Assembly: GCA_948470475.1 (NCBI GenBank)
Contig: OX419339.1
Location: 4,902,697-4,966,696, forward strand
Length of the DNA: 64,000 nucleotides
DNA from: Galaxea fascicularis
Taxonomy: Eukaryota; Cnidaria; Anthozoa; Scleractinia; Euphylliidae
Direction of reading: 5' to 3'
Shown here: in pieces, positions 47,261 through 58,456 of the stretch
Layout of the letters: each line of letters begins with the position of its first letter
How positions within the stretch are numbered: the first letter of the stretch is position 1
Notes under the pieces: model-generated
Told to the model about the DNA's origin: nothing
Databases searched by the model: none
Seen by the model: only the letters and a program-made list of their open reading frames with translations
Made by a program: the position numbers and the translations under genes

Positions 47261-48893
47261 CAGCTTAAAATTCCTTACCAAAGGAGATACATGTAAGATG
47301 ACTTTCTTCATTGCATGGACAATGGTGTTTTGTAAACAAAGAGATTCAGTCCTGTTGTCCACAGGGCCGGGGTGAGCTTAAACACCAGGCCACCGACAAG
47401 CAAACAGTGGAATGTTGCTGTTATGTTTGGATAGTATGCACACGAGCATTTTTGGCATCCAATCTTGACGTTACGTGACAAAGATAGCTTCCATGGGCAA
47501 TAAAAAGGACCAACACAAACAGGAACTCTGTCTGTTAACGGAATTCCAAATCGACAGAGATAATACGTCCTCGTTAGCAAAATAATTTTAATGTAGGTTC
47601 GATTGTTGTTGTTTCAGGTAAGCAAATATGAAAAGATGCTATTGTTAGTAAAGTGGGTTCTATTCTTGCAGACTTAGCATTGCCGCCCACATTTGAACAA
47701 GATAGAACCAGCCACATATCAAACGTCTGTTTTTGAAGCCGATGCTGACTTTTCAGCGAGCACAACCGCCCAGGATGTACTCCGGGTATTTAGACACATC
47801 CTGCTCTGAAACAATCCCCCAAAATAGCAGCCATACAAAAGAAGAGAAACGAAAAAGACAGAGATAAGAAAACCATCACTGTTATGTATTAGCATTATTT
47901 GATAGCATGTTGGCAAGTGTTACTGTGCACTTTTGCCGTACAAAGTAGACTTGTCACAACTTTCCACTGCTAAGATGCAAAGGTATTTCTTATAAAATTG
48001 ATAAAAACCAAAAGGAAATGCTTTGACACAAGCTCCTTCATGTTGTTACGAGTTTGTTGTTGTTAGAGGAATTATGTACATTTGTTTTTAGCTCAAAATT
48101 TTGCTTGGTGCCCTTAAATCTTGGTTTTTTGCATGCACGCACCATTGACGCGGACACTTCAAATATAAAAGTTTCAGGGAAAATTATCTAGTAGAATTTT
48201 CTGTAAGCCATAAAACACGTTTTTTTTAAATATCTTTTATTCTGCTACATAAATGTTTTTCATACTGCCTGAAAAGTTAAAAAATTTAGGGAGTTTCCCA
48301 ACAAAGGAATAGAAACGGTACGTCGCCAGATTGCTTTTTCGGATAATTTGCAAAAACTGGCATTTAGAGGACCTTTTTGTGGACCTGGTGTGTTGCCATG
48401 GTAACTGATATGACGTCATAGGCACCCTTAAAATATAGCCCAACAATAGAGATCCAAGCAGACATAGTTTGCCTACACCATTAAATATCCTTCTTTGTAA
48501 TCTTACATCCTTTCGCAAACAGGCCTGAAATGAATTTTATGGACACTATTTGTTAATGTGAGACAACACTGACCTTTTAACCGATGCAACAGATGGGGTC
48601 TGTCTGAGATCTTTCCTTACACAAAGAAATGCTCTGAAGGATAAAAAAATGGAAAGACCAGAAAATTAGGGCAACACAATTCTGATGATAAAATAAAATT
48701 TGCAAACCCAGGAAGACAACACAAGCTACAGTCATGCAAACACTGATCCTTGCAATGGGGGTTTTTACTTTGACTGTTATGCTTTTGTACAGTAGTCTGG
48801 TTTTGTTAAGTTTTTCTTTAGTTAATTATTTTTCAGGAGAACGAAGCAATCCATTGCATTTGACACACTGAAAAGGCAAACCAAGGCCATCAT
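47261..48893. other. no gene seen, between the LINE and the palindrome
   Basis: Unique AT-rich sequence with short ORFs on both strands lacking any recognisable domain. If the palindrome arm extends further left, its partner lies beyond the window end. Confidence 0.45.
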
Positions 48894-48992
48894 TAAGGGC
48901 TGGGGCCCGGGTCCCCTCACATTTTGAGGTATATTTCCGGCTACTTTGATATAAAATCAGCATGTTTACTACACTTCAGCAACTTGAATCCC

Positions 48993-49263
48993 CCGTTATA
49001 AATAAATAAATGATATTATTTACCCAGGAAGCTCCACTCACCGCGAAGGTGTTTTCAGGGAGGTCCTGCATCGGGATCGAATTGGAATTTAGAAGTGTTG
49101 GTTTTTGGGGAGAGGGGAAAACCGGAGTACCCAGAGAAAAACCCCTCGGAGCAGAGTAGAGAACCAACAACAAACTCAACCCACATATGACGTCAACTCC
49201 AGGAATCGAACCTGGGCCACATTGGTGGGAGGCGAGTGCACTTACCACTGCGCCAACCCTGCT
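48993..49263 (-). mobile_element. tRNA-derived SINE (GGCGCAGTGGTAAGTGC head), left-arm copy
   Basis: On the minus strand: A box TTGGCGCAGTGGTAAGTGC, B box AGGTTCGATTCCTGG, then a body with GGGGTTTTTCTCTGGGTACT and a 3' end with an ATTTATTTATTT tail. Mirrored at 63631-63901. Confidence 0.8.
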
Positions 49264-49560
49264 CCCCAACATTCTCCCCGTTATTTTTTGGTATACACTG
49301 TATCCCGATCTACTTCAAAAATTAGTGACAGCCCTGCAAACACAAAACATTGAGATGATGGGTTAATAATTGAAAATTTGTAGAAGGGACAATCCCACTA
49401 ATTTGCTTTCAAAATGTTGTCCAACTCCAAATGTAAACATGTCACCATGCTCATTAAGGCTATCACAAATATAAACAAGTGGTACTTACACCAAGCCTTA
49501 ATTGATCCGGCCTTGTTTAGTGAAGCTTAAAACAAATGAAAGGCAAAGTAGGAGTAAATG

Positions 49561-49668
49561 TTAACCCTTTCAACCCTGATGGTGCCAAATGGCACTTATA
49601 GATTTTACTGTCTAACGCCACACAATTTTACTCATCAATGGAGAACCCCTTAGGAGGGAAAGGGTTAA
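49561..49668. mobile_element. MITE, ends TTAACCCTTT (left arm)
   Basis: TTAACCCTTT and AAAGGGTTAA bound 108 bp of non-coding sequence. Mirrored at 63226-63333. Confidence 0.65.
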
Positions 49669-50309
49669 CATACATGTAATTTGTTAAACAAAGTAGCTGT
49701 AACATAACAAGGAATTAGTCATTATTTTGTTGAATACCAACCCTGTTTCTCCAGTGTTTTCCTGTCTTTGTCAAAAGATAGAAAAATGTGTTTGTTGTGA
49801 TACATGTAATTTACTTTGGCAGATACACTGTAAGAAAATGAACTCCTAATAAAGCTGGCTCTTCAGTACCCTTCCAAGCTATCCCATTTTAGTGACTGGT
49901 TTACCCAAACAAGATGTGCCCACCAGACACATTTTATTGGGAAAGTTTAAATAAATTCTTTCTTTCAAAAAATGAGTTACTGCAAAGTAAGAAAGATTTA
50001 CCAAAGGTAGAAGAATGTTAGCTTTTGTTGCTTAAAGGGATTAGCATCAATCTACTAATCGAAAAAAATCTGACTACTCAATGGAAGGACCCACGACTGG
50101 AAAGGCCTCCCTCTGCCATTGGATTGGCTGGGTTGCTTCTGTTACATACTGCTTTATAGTGTATATGGGAATTCTCGATAGTGATTTCAACTGTATCAAT
50201 ATTGCAAAACATTCATAACTACAGGGCCATAACAGTTCTACAAATTATTGCCATATTATTGGCCATATTGACTGACTGTGATTCCAGGTTTCTTGGAATT
50301 GCAGTCATT

Positions 50310-50525
50310 ATCAGTAATCCAATCAGTGATTTGCATTATCAGTCATCCAGTCATTGATCATTAGCAGTCATCCAATCAGTGATCATTATCAGTCATCCAA
50401 TCAGTGATCGTTATCAGTCATCCAATCAGTGATTTGCATTATCAGCCATCCAATCAGCGATCATTAGCAGTCATCAGTCATCCAATCAGTGATCTGCATT
50501 GTCAGTCATTCAATCAGTGATCTCC
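50310..50525 (+). repeat. minisatellite, TCAGTCATCCAATCAGTGAT units (left arm)
   Basis: About eight imperfect units of roughly 22-30 bp, TCAGTCATCCAATCAGTGAT plus variable CATTA or TTGCATTA linkers. Mirrored at 62369-62584. Confidence 0.85.
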
Positions 50526-50618
50526 ACATGATAATTACATATATTCTTAGAATAATTAGATTGCAATCAATTCACATTTTGAAAGAACAACAACAACAAA
50601 TCCTTCCCTTCATGTTTT

Positions 50619-50883
50619 ACATAAATAAATAAATAAATAAATACTTAATTGACCACTCCCCTAAAGGGGCTTTTCAGGGCCAATGAAACAAATAATACAA
50701 ATGAAAACAACAGAGTTAAGAACTCCAACTGGCAGGAGGCAACCAGTTGGCTATTTACAAGGATGACCAAGGAGTTGAACCAGGCACTCACCCAGAACAA
50801 CTCCAGCTAGTGGCCAGAGCGGGATTTGAACCCGGGTCACTGCATTGAAAACCAGTGCCCTGAACCACTTGGCCATCCTGCCT
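50619..50883 (-). mobile_element. tRNA-derived SINE (GGATGGCCAAGTGG head), left-arm copy
   Basis: On the minus strand: GGATGGCCAAGTGGTTCAGG, a tRNA-like arm, B box GGGTTCAAATCCC, a body with AAAGCCCCTTTAGGGG-like hairpin sequence, and an (ATTT)n tail. Mirrored at 62011-62275. Confidence 0.8.
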
Positions 50884-51053
50884 CCATGTAGAAAAATCAC
50901 CCAAATCATGTATAAACAGGGTTGGACACTTAATTTTGAGAGTATGCGCCATTCAGGTGAGTGACCCTCACCCCCCCCCCCCCCTGCCTCGCATGGCAGA
51001 CCAAGGACCAAGGATAATCCAAGGATTAGTACTTCAATGAAAAATTCTATTTC

Positions 51054-51233
51054 AGTGCTTTCAATAAGATTTGAAATAGGAGGCTACCTCGGAACAGCAC
51101 CCGCCGGAGTAATTTGAGAAGCCCAGGAGAATTTCAACCGAATTTTCGACTTGAACGCGGTGAAATACCCGCCAACTTTCAACAGAATACCCGCCGGAGC
51201 TCCGGCGGGTGCCGGGTCCTATTGAAAGCACTG
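51054..51233. mobile_element. MITE, ends CAGTGCTTTCAATA (left arm)
   Basis: CAGTGCTTTCAATA and TATTGAAAGCACTG are exact inverted ends. The element contains a perfect 22-bp palindrome at 51189-51210 centred on GAGCTC and recurrent CCCGCCGGAG blocks. Mirrored at 61662-61841. Confidence 0.8.
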
Positions 51234-52507
51234 TATTTAAAGACCTCAAACCCCAAGAAAACACAATGGAGACTCTTACTTTATATTTCAAATACATGTA
51301 GTTTTTTATTGATGAATCTTCGTGAGATCCCTGCAGTTTGCAAGTAAATGTGTCTGTTCTTCTCGGGAGTGGTGATCACTGATGGCTCGATAGTGACCAG
51401 CAGTATCACTTTGTACAAGTACATGTGTTATGTAATTATCACTAACAGGAGGCCATATTATGTTGCCTTTCAGCGCCAATTTACTAGACAGTTTGGAATT
51501 TAAAACTTTGCAAAATAGAAATGGAAAGTTTATGTTTAGGAATTTTCTCAGCAAATATTATCGAAATAATTTCTTGGCAACGAAAATTGCACTTGTCAAA
51601 CGGGAGAGTGATCGATGATTTGCGCTCGCCCGACACTCAAGACATTTTTGGCATTTTTTTGCCATTGGGTGACCAGGAAATAATATTTAGTTTTTGCACC
51701 AAACTTACATGCTGGGCACCCTGGATTTCAAAGGTTTAGAGGTTTGGGCTCCCAACTACTTTTCTTAGAGCACAGCCTTGATTATCTGAGCATTTCCTAA
51801 ACAAAAACAATATCAGTACTGTATTAAGGTAAAATACCTTGATTTTGCCCCTTTACTGGTTTCAAGAAGCATTGCCCTGCATGGTTTGAAATACTCTTTA
51901 ACCTTCTCAGAAAGCTAAGGCATCTCTCTCCCTTTTCACTCTCAAGCTACATACATAATATTTGATCTTTCTGATTCTTCAAGTTCTGATTGCCAGGAAA
52001 ACTTGATTCTGATTTCTACCATGTCAACAGAAAAGCAAACACAGTTGTTGTATGCAAACACCACAAAGTCCCCTGTTGAAAAAAATACAACAAAAATCAA
52101 AGCCAAATTTTAAAATACTTTAATCTTAAAATCAAAACATTAATTTTTAACAATACAATTCCATGCTTTTGACTTACGTTGGCAAGTTCACTGATTTTGG
52201 GGAGTTTTAAAAACATCTGTAGCACAAACACCAATTTGTAAACAAAAGTCTGTGTATTCATAAATAAGCTGGTTTCAGTTGTGTTACAGTGTAACTCTGA
52301 CCCTATCCACTTTTATTGGGGTACTTTAGAATAGGAACACTGGGAATAGATCTTTAAAATGATTCATCCTGAAAACTCCTCTAATAAAATTAGTATCCCT
52401 CTACAACACAGACAACTGTATTGTACAAACATCTGAATCCATTTCTCTGGTATTCTCTTTCATGATTGAATGAGATTAAACCATGTTACTTTGATCAAAA
52501 TTCCCCA

Positions 52508-52862
52508 AGCACCAGTTGGTTCAGTTGATACAGCACCAGACTGTTGAGCAGAGGGTTGCAGGTTCAAACCCTAAGACTGCACCTCAACCCAGAATCTAAT
52601 AATAGGTAACATCATGCTGGCTGCACGCTCAACATCCACATGTACATGTACATGTACATGTACATGTACAGTACCTCAGTTCAGATGATTGTGTCACTGA
52701 GGAGTGACATTAAGCTGTTGGTCTCATGTTGTCCTTCATATGCAAAAACTTGAGGGGGGCATAAAAGAACAATAATTCGCACACTTATTGAAAAGAGTAG
52801 GGAACAATACTGCTGTTGTGATCTGTCCTCATGATCGCATATCATGACTTGTAGCAATCTCA
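52508..52862 (+). mobile_element. tRNA-derived SINE with CATGCTGGCTG core, left-arm copy
   Basis: The head has AGTTGGTTCAGTTGATACAG and B box CAGGTTCAAACCCT, followed by ACATCATGCTGGCTGCACGC, GTTCAGATGAT, GTGACATTAAGCTG and AAAAGAGTAGGGAAC. Same family as 34375-34735. An (ACATGT)n run at 52638-52670 sits inside it. Mirrored at 60033-60387. Confidence 0.75.
52638..52670. repeat. (ACATGT)n microsatellite
   Basis: Five to six self-complementary ACATGT units. Mirrored at 60225-60257. Confidence 0.9.
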
Positions 52863-53689
52863 CTTGCGGACGGGTGGAAACTTACAGTGAAAATTGAATA
52901 GGAGGTAGTACATGTATGTATATGTAAAGGACTGCATGTGTGAAGTATTTGTTGTAAGCTTGTATCTTCCTGGCATACTGTAAAATACCAGTTAAAAGTG
53001 CTCTTTAGAATCAGCTTCTTTTCTTTTTCTCTTCTTTCTTGCTTTCTGACAACGTTTTTAAGCTTATGATTTAATTAAATTACGCTTGCTGCGAACTGTA
53101 AATCTTTCTTCCCAGTACGAAAAAGCACGTCGGTAAAACGAGAGTTTAGCTCGTTGAGCACCACGTGGGCCCTTTAACAGCACAGTACAAGAACCTGAGC
53201 AAAGCTCGGCATGATGCATCGTATCAGCAGTCAATTATCAATGGTAATTTCTATTCGGAACTTACCGATGTTACCGTAACCCTCATTTAGTTTTGAAACG
53301 TTCTGGAAACTTCGTTGTCGTCCTAGTTTCGAACTAATCCTCTTGTGATCAGTTTGTGAGCATCACAAACGAACGCGGATAAAAATCCCAGTTTTCGCGC
53401 TCGGAACAAACGCTACGTAATGTAAGAATCATCGTACGGTCGCGTTCTTGGTGCGGGCTCTGGGGGATTGGAAATCAGCCAAAGTTTTCCCATCTCCTTG
53501 GCGCAATCGTTCAGAGACAGTAGTCCTGCAAACAGGAATGTACCGCAGCACAACCAAAGATTTCAGACACCGTCATCAAGGGACAGCAGTCTAAATAATG
53601 GAAGGGTGCTAGAATATCTCAGAAGCCGTCTGTTTGCACCGTACACGTGTGTGGTCTCGAGAACAATGAACATGCAGTCAGCCTCTAGC

Positions 53690-53800
53690 CTGCAAACAGG
53701 CTCTCCGTATGGGTTGTTCCGAGATTTGCTCTCTAATGGCGCGCGGTCAAAAGCTAGGGGATTGGCTAGGGGATCGCGCTCGGTTGGAAATCGACATCGA
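53690..53800. repeat. dispersed repeat (GCGCGGTCAAAAGCTAGGGG), left arm
   Basis: Contains AGCCTGCAAACAGGCTCTCC, TTTGCTCTCTAATGGCGCGC and GGTCAAAAGCTAGGGGATTG, the inverse of the family at 25110-25245. Mirrored at 59095-59205. Confidence 0.7.
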
Positions 53801-54395
53801 ATCGGATTTCGTTCGTAACGTTACCGAGCTCGGTGAACTCGTTGCCTTCAAATTTTTCATGGGGGAGGGGTGGTGGAACGGGGAAACATTCCTGTTTGTT
53901 TTTCTCAATATATGTGGCCAAAATCTCATTTCCCCAGAAATCCCCGTTCTTGTTTTGCTCCTTCGGGCCTCGAAAGTGTATCAACTGGTCGAAAATCGAG
54001 GTTGACCCTGTTTTAAACACTCCTCTCTGGATATATCAAAAGGATGCGAAATTGGCCAACGTAACTGCACTGTAGTGTTTTATAATAAACAAAGTTATGG
54101 GCCGCATCCCGTTTTTGGTTTCTGTTTCTGTTCGTTTTGTTTTATTTTTACATCCTTGGCTCTATTTTTTTCTTTCCTCCGTTTTCTCTGGTTCATGTAA
54201 TTTCAAGGCTCCTTGGGGCCCTTATTGGAGTCTAGTTGTGGTCTAACTTGCCTTTTCCAAATTAATAAAGTGCTAGGGTTTAAAATGTTTTCATCAATAT
54301 CATGTTTATTACTTTTAGCAGTAATAAGAAAATATCTAACATTAACTTGAAGAAAAAGTACATATTAGTCACAGCAGCAAACGCTTTTCATTTGA

Positions 54396-55570
54396 CTCTG
54401 ACCTCTTCCCTGTTGTGTCAATAATAATATTTCGTGCACTAATTCGATATTCAATGCAATAACAATGCTTGGACTTAAGATCATCATGAACTTCTTGATT
54501 CTGCCCATTATGTTTCAATTTAATGGTTGTACTTAAGATCACGAAACCGGCGGTCACTGTTGGCCTTTTTTTTTATCTTGATTAACAGAAATAAGAATAA
54601 TATGCAATAATATTAACTGAGTGTAACAAAAAGCGTACTTATGTAAAAGGAGAACACGCCTTTATTTAAAATTACTGACTTGGAATTATAGTTTTTGAAA
54701 TCACTGGTGATCCTCACGCATCGTAGGCCTTTTTGGTTTTAATTTTCTCTTATACTTCAAAATGGAAATGTAACAATACCAACCTACGAAATTCCATGGA
54801 TAAACAAATATCAATATTGGCAAAAAACCGTGTGATTTGAAAATGGGTGTAATAAGGTGGTAATTGAACTTCGTGAAATTGCAAATTGGGTCGGAAATCA
54901 TACTCACGCGCGCGATTTTGAAATCACGCGTATGGTTTCAGACCAATTCAAATGTCACTCCACTCAGGCAATTTCATACATTGATCGAAAGGCGCGGGTA
55001 TAAAGGTTCAAACACATAAGCCGTAAAGTATCGTGTATTGACTGGGTATTCAGAAATATTTTTTTGGCATTTTTTACGTGGTTGTTTCCCGCTAACATTC
55101 AGGAAGAAAAATCACAGAAGTGAGCCTATATGATATAGATGAAATTGAACAAGGAAATAAAACATAAATATCGGTAGGGAATATGATAAAAGCTGATAAA
55201 CAAATCGCATTTTAAGAATTGTAGTTTCTTTCTAACATTCCACTTCGAAAGTGACAGTCATAATCTTGACATGTGTAACCAAGCGAAGGTTTTCTCGATA
55301 CGAGTATACGTTTACCGATCTTACCAGTAAATCTATATAAGATTTAACTACGGCTTTATCTTCTTTAAACGTTTAACTGCTCATCTCTTCTCTTGCCGCT
55401 TTTTGTGTTTTATTGCTAATTAAGCCATGATGGCCCAAAAAACAGAAACCTACAGCTCTATATGATTTTCAAATTGGACGAAAAATGTTTACATATAGAA
55501 AGTCATACTGTTGTCAAAATCTTGACGAAAGTCATAAAACAGGCGTGTGTACAGGAAATTGCAAAGGCAA
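54396..55570. other. palindrome spacer, left part, no gene seen
   Basis: Unique AT-rich sequence that does not recur in the other arm. I see no splice-bounded exons and no element ends next to the arm boundary. Confidence 0.5.
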
Positions 55571-56003
55571 CTAACCAGCTAAGAAATTACTCATTATGAC
55601 ATCATGACTACCACTTCTCCATTGTCGCCACATTCTCTCGTCCAAATAGGATTGCAGATCCTCTCTCCGCAGTCCCTTTCTTCTATTTCGGCCCAGTTTA
55701 AGTTGGCTCCAGGCAGATTCCACTTCTTGCGTGTGCACGCCTGTGCGCGAAGGATCCACGAAATTGTGCGCATGTACCACCACTTGGTGTGCTTTAACGT
55801 TAGGCAGCCCAGTCAAAGGACGGTATGCTGCCCAATCGTCAGAGTGTACATCAGTTCCCGGTAGAAGACATCTCTGCACAATTGGCAACAGTAGCGGCAT
55901 CTCTTCTCTCGACGACTTGAAAGTAGCCTCTTGCGGGACTGTGTTCCACCGAAACTACTCCAAAGACCCAAGCATCACGGGCAGCCCTCCTCCCTTTGTT
56001 GTA
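55571..56003 (-). pseudogene. IS1595/Merlin-like (ISXO2-type) DDE transposase, frameshifted
   Basis: The downstream frame has [39 protein letters not shown] and SQLK. These are the hallmark blocks of ISXO2/IS1595-type DDE domains shared with eukaryotic Merlin elements (family knowledge). The second catalytic Asp is in HSDD and the third acid is probably the Glu in EVESAW. Upstream (about 55900-56003), in another frame, lie [18 protein letters not shown] and RRDAAT, which should be continuous with LLPIV, so a small indel near 55895 breaks the gene. The N-terminal part with the first catalytic Asp was not found. It sits in the spacer of the giant palindrome. Confidence 0.8.
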
Positions 56004-57400
56004 CTGCAAGAAAAAATGTGCGGATGTCAATGTGCCGTGAGAAAGTCATAAGATGCTTACTGTCATTGAGGCCAAGTACCGCTATGATAACTTAAATGAT
56101 GCGAAACCAACATGTATCCACAATCGAAACATAAGTATTAACTCAATAAGACTTGCTCTCTACAAAAGACAAGGTCCAAATCTGACGATAAATCTTTCTT
56201 AAAGGCAGTGATCACGCTTCCGTTTATTGTGAAACTGGGATTGCCATATAAAAAGACCAAAGATAAAATGTTTAATTTAAAACAAATAAGCCAAAAAAAG
56301 AGGGCTTGATTCTTGCGGAGGCCGATTAACGATGTGGTATTCTGCTCACCATCTACAGTTTAAAGTGCGGGTCGCTCACAAGACAATATTTTGTCACAGA
56401 ATTAAGCATAATGATTGAAGATACCATTCGATATCCCTAGTGATAAACTCTGAACAGGCAAACAGACCAGAGCGGATCCCTTAGCCTGAGTATGATCAAC
56501 TTTAATCAATACTTACAATTTCAATAACTCTAGTTAAACTGTTCATTTTGACAGATGAAGGGTCTGAGGAGGAAATGAAACCAGCAGAAAAGGCAGAAGA
56601 AAAACACAAGAGGAAAAGGAAAGACAACAGGAAAACGACAGAGAAAAACACAAAACAGAACGTAAAGAATCAATGAAATAAACAAACAAACAAATTATAC
56701 AAACCAAATTGAGTTTTATTTCGCAAAAGAATATTTCTGGCAATAGTAGGGTCACTTTTGGATACAATTTGAACCTGAACTCATTTCAGCGGCTGAACAC
56801 ATTAAGTATTTATTTTACAGTAAGAGACTGGTCAAACAGTACAGGGGGTGGCCGGAGTATTCGGAATTGTGGGGTATAAAAATGATCACATGGCTCACCC
56901 CCTTCTTTTTACACAGAACTGAGCGACCCACCCCTAAAACCAAATACGATTTCTGGTTGGAGAAGGTACTGCATGGACTTTTGATTATTTTGATGCATGG
57001 TAAGATATGTTTGTTAAGAAAATGCTAATTAGAAGCACTTTCTCCTTTTTCATAAAAAAAGGGTTTTAATATGTAAAAGTACCTCGTGGCTTCCTTAAAA
57101 TTGTTCAACCCACCCTTAATTAACTAAGGTCTGAAAACTAATGACTCACCCACTGTCTATACTTTTTGACCAGTCTCTAATAAAAAAAATCAGCCAGTAA
57201 GTATTTGTTAAGTGATCTTTATTCGTAATAGTGTTAATCTACAGTGTTAGCCAGTTTGATTAGTGAGAATATTATCATCTATATTTGAATTCCTTGCCAA
57301 TAATTATAATACAATACAATACATTTATTAATTCTCCCCAAATACACATGCGTTAAAAGAATTAAATTTGGATACAAGAAGTACGATTAAATTTTAAATT
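56004..57400. other. palindrome spacer, middle part, no gene seen
   Basis: AT-rich. I searched the minus strand for the missing transposase N-terminus and found no convincing VEIDE-like block. An (ATACA)n-like run lies near 57308-57325. Confidence 0.45.
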
Positions 57401-57403
57401 TCA

Positions 57404-57481
57404 TATACCTAATAAGCAATTAATTAAACATAGTAGCTCTTCGTTGGTGAGCCAACCAAGTTCATGTAAGACTGGTGTAAT
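57404..57481 (-). pseudogene. LINE reverse transcriptase C-terminal scrap
   Basis: Encodes ITPVLHELGWLTNEELLCLI before a stop, resembling the block after the RT domain in CR1/Rex/Jockey-type LINEs (ITPxLxxLxWLPV). Short and degraded. Confidence 0.35.
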
Positions 57482-57866
57482 GCATGGTTCAATTCTACCT
57501 GTAAACATCTCCTCCCCGGGCAACCCCTGGGACAAGTGATGGGGAAGTGCTTGAAGCGATCTAGTCCCCAGGGGGTAGGGAGCCGGAAATCTGAATATTC
57601 TTGTGAAGTTTCCCACTTTTCGGTTCACGATGTCGCCGAACCGGTTGAAGAATACCAAATATTGGTCCAAAATGCCGAGTCCCCTGAGCTGGTTGATTTA
57701 AACTGCATGTAAAGGGCCAGACTTTTTAATACTCTATTGAAAGGTATTCATTTGACTCAGAAGCACTAAAAAAATTAATTTGATCGAAAACTCGCGGTTT
57801 CATTAATGTAGTATTAATGTTCTGTCCACTAGTGCGGTTACAGTTTTTTTCGTTTCCCTGCTAGCA

Positions 57867-57910
57867 GAGGCCTCTTTTCCTTGTGACTTAATACAAGGAA
57901 AAGAGTCCTC
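57867..57910. repeat. hairpin repeat, 18-bp arms
   Basis: GAGGCCTCTTTTCCTTGT pairs with ACAAGGAAAAGAGTCCTC (one mismatch) around an 8-base loop. Confidence 0.8.
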
Positions 57911-57959
57911 TGATGGCACGGAATGTTTTCGTCAGCTTTCTTTTTCAAAGACAGTGTTC

Positions 57960-58212
57960 ATATTTTTATTATATAACCGTGAACAGGTAGCACCCTTTGT
58001 TCAAAACCTCTAGAAGAGCGTGTACGTTTTTGACAAAACGTCTATTGTTCGAAATCGATATTGTTAAGTCCATTTTTCACACATAATGCCGTATTTATAT
58101 TGTCTCCTATTATGATACACTTTACTGTACATAGTCTTTTTCTATTAATTTTGTGATAGTAGGTGTCCCCAACTAGCTCTATGAGCTAAATACATAGACA
58201 CAGTAATAAAGA

Positions 58213-58254
<42 letters not shown>

Positions 58255-58256
58255 GA
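57960..58256 (+). mobile_element. probable LINE 3' end with (ATT)n tail
   Basis: Non-coding sequence ending AGTAATAAAGATTTTATTA and then about 14 ATT units (58214-58254), the typical 3' end of CR1/L2-type LINEs. Orientation is inferred from the tail. Confidence 0.5.
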
Positions 58257-58333
58257 GGAGCCCTGGGGGGTGGAACAAACCACCAAGTACGAAAAAACTT
58301 GCAAATCCCCGGGGGTGTACCCGGAGGGGGGAG

Positions 58334-58456
58334 CATGGTAATACGTATAATTGAACCATGCATAAGTATTCGGCCGGCAAAGTTTTGGATAATTTGTAGT
58401 TTATGCATGTTTTCTTTAGAAGTCCCAGACCATACAATCGAGCAGTAGAACAGTTT
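58334..58456 (-). pseudogene. LINE reverse transcriptase fragment (CR1/Jockey-like)
   Basis: On the minus strand it reads KLFYCSIVWSGTSKENMHKL followed by QIIQNFAGRIL, matching the conserved block downstream of the RT catalytic site (YxxxVWxxxS..LxxLQxxQNFAxRI) in CR1/Rex/Jockey LINEs. No YADD box is present. The right palindrome arm begins about 45 bp further on. Confidence 0.6.

Larger units (their letters stand above)
48894..54395 (+). repeat. left arm of giant inverted repeat
   Basis: Each base pairs with position 112895 minus its coordinate (112894 outside the C/G run). It is nearly identical to the reverse complement of 58500-64000. Differences I saw: 51714 versus 61181, 53244 versus 59651, a 14-C versus 13-G run (50971-50984 and 61911-61923), and at least two near the inner end. 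The arm is a patchwork of SINEs, MITEs and simple repeats plus unique sequence. No gene was found in it. Confidence 0.97.

Noticed and set aside
51521..51739. 72-codon ORF that is shorter in the other arm
   Set aside because: It lies over a MITE of the AAGGCTGTGCTCTA family. The length difference comes from one arm-to-arm substitution at 51714/61181, not from coding selection.
53468..53818. 116-codon ORF found twice (also 59077-59427 on the other strand)
   Set aside because: The duplication is simply the palindrome. The frame runs across a dispersed repeat and has no domain or splice context.
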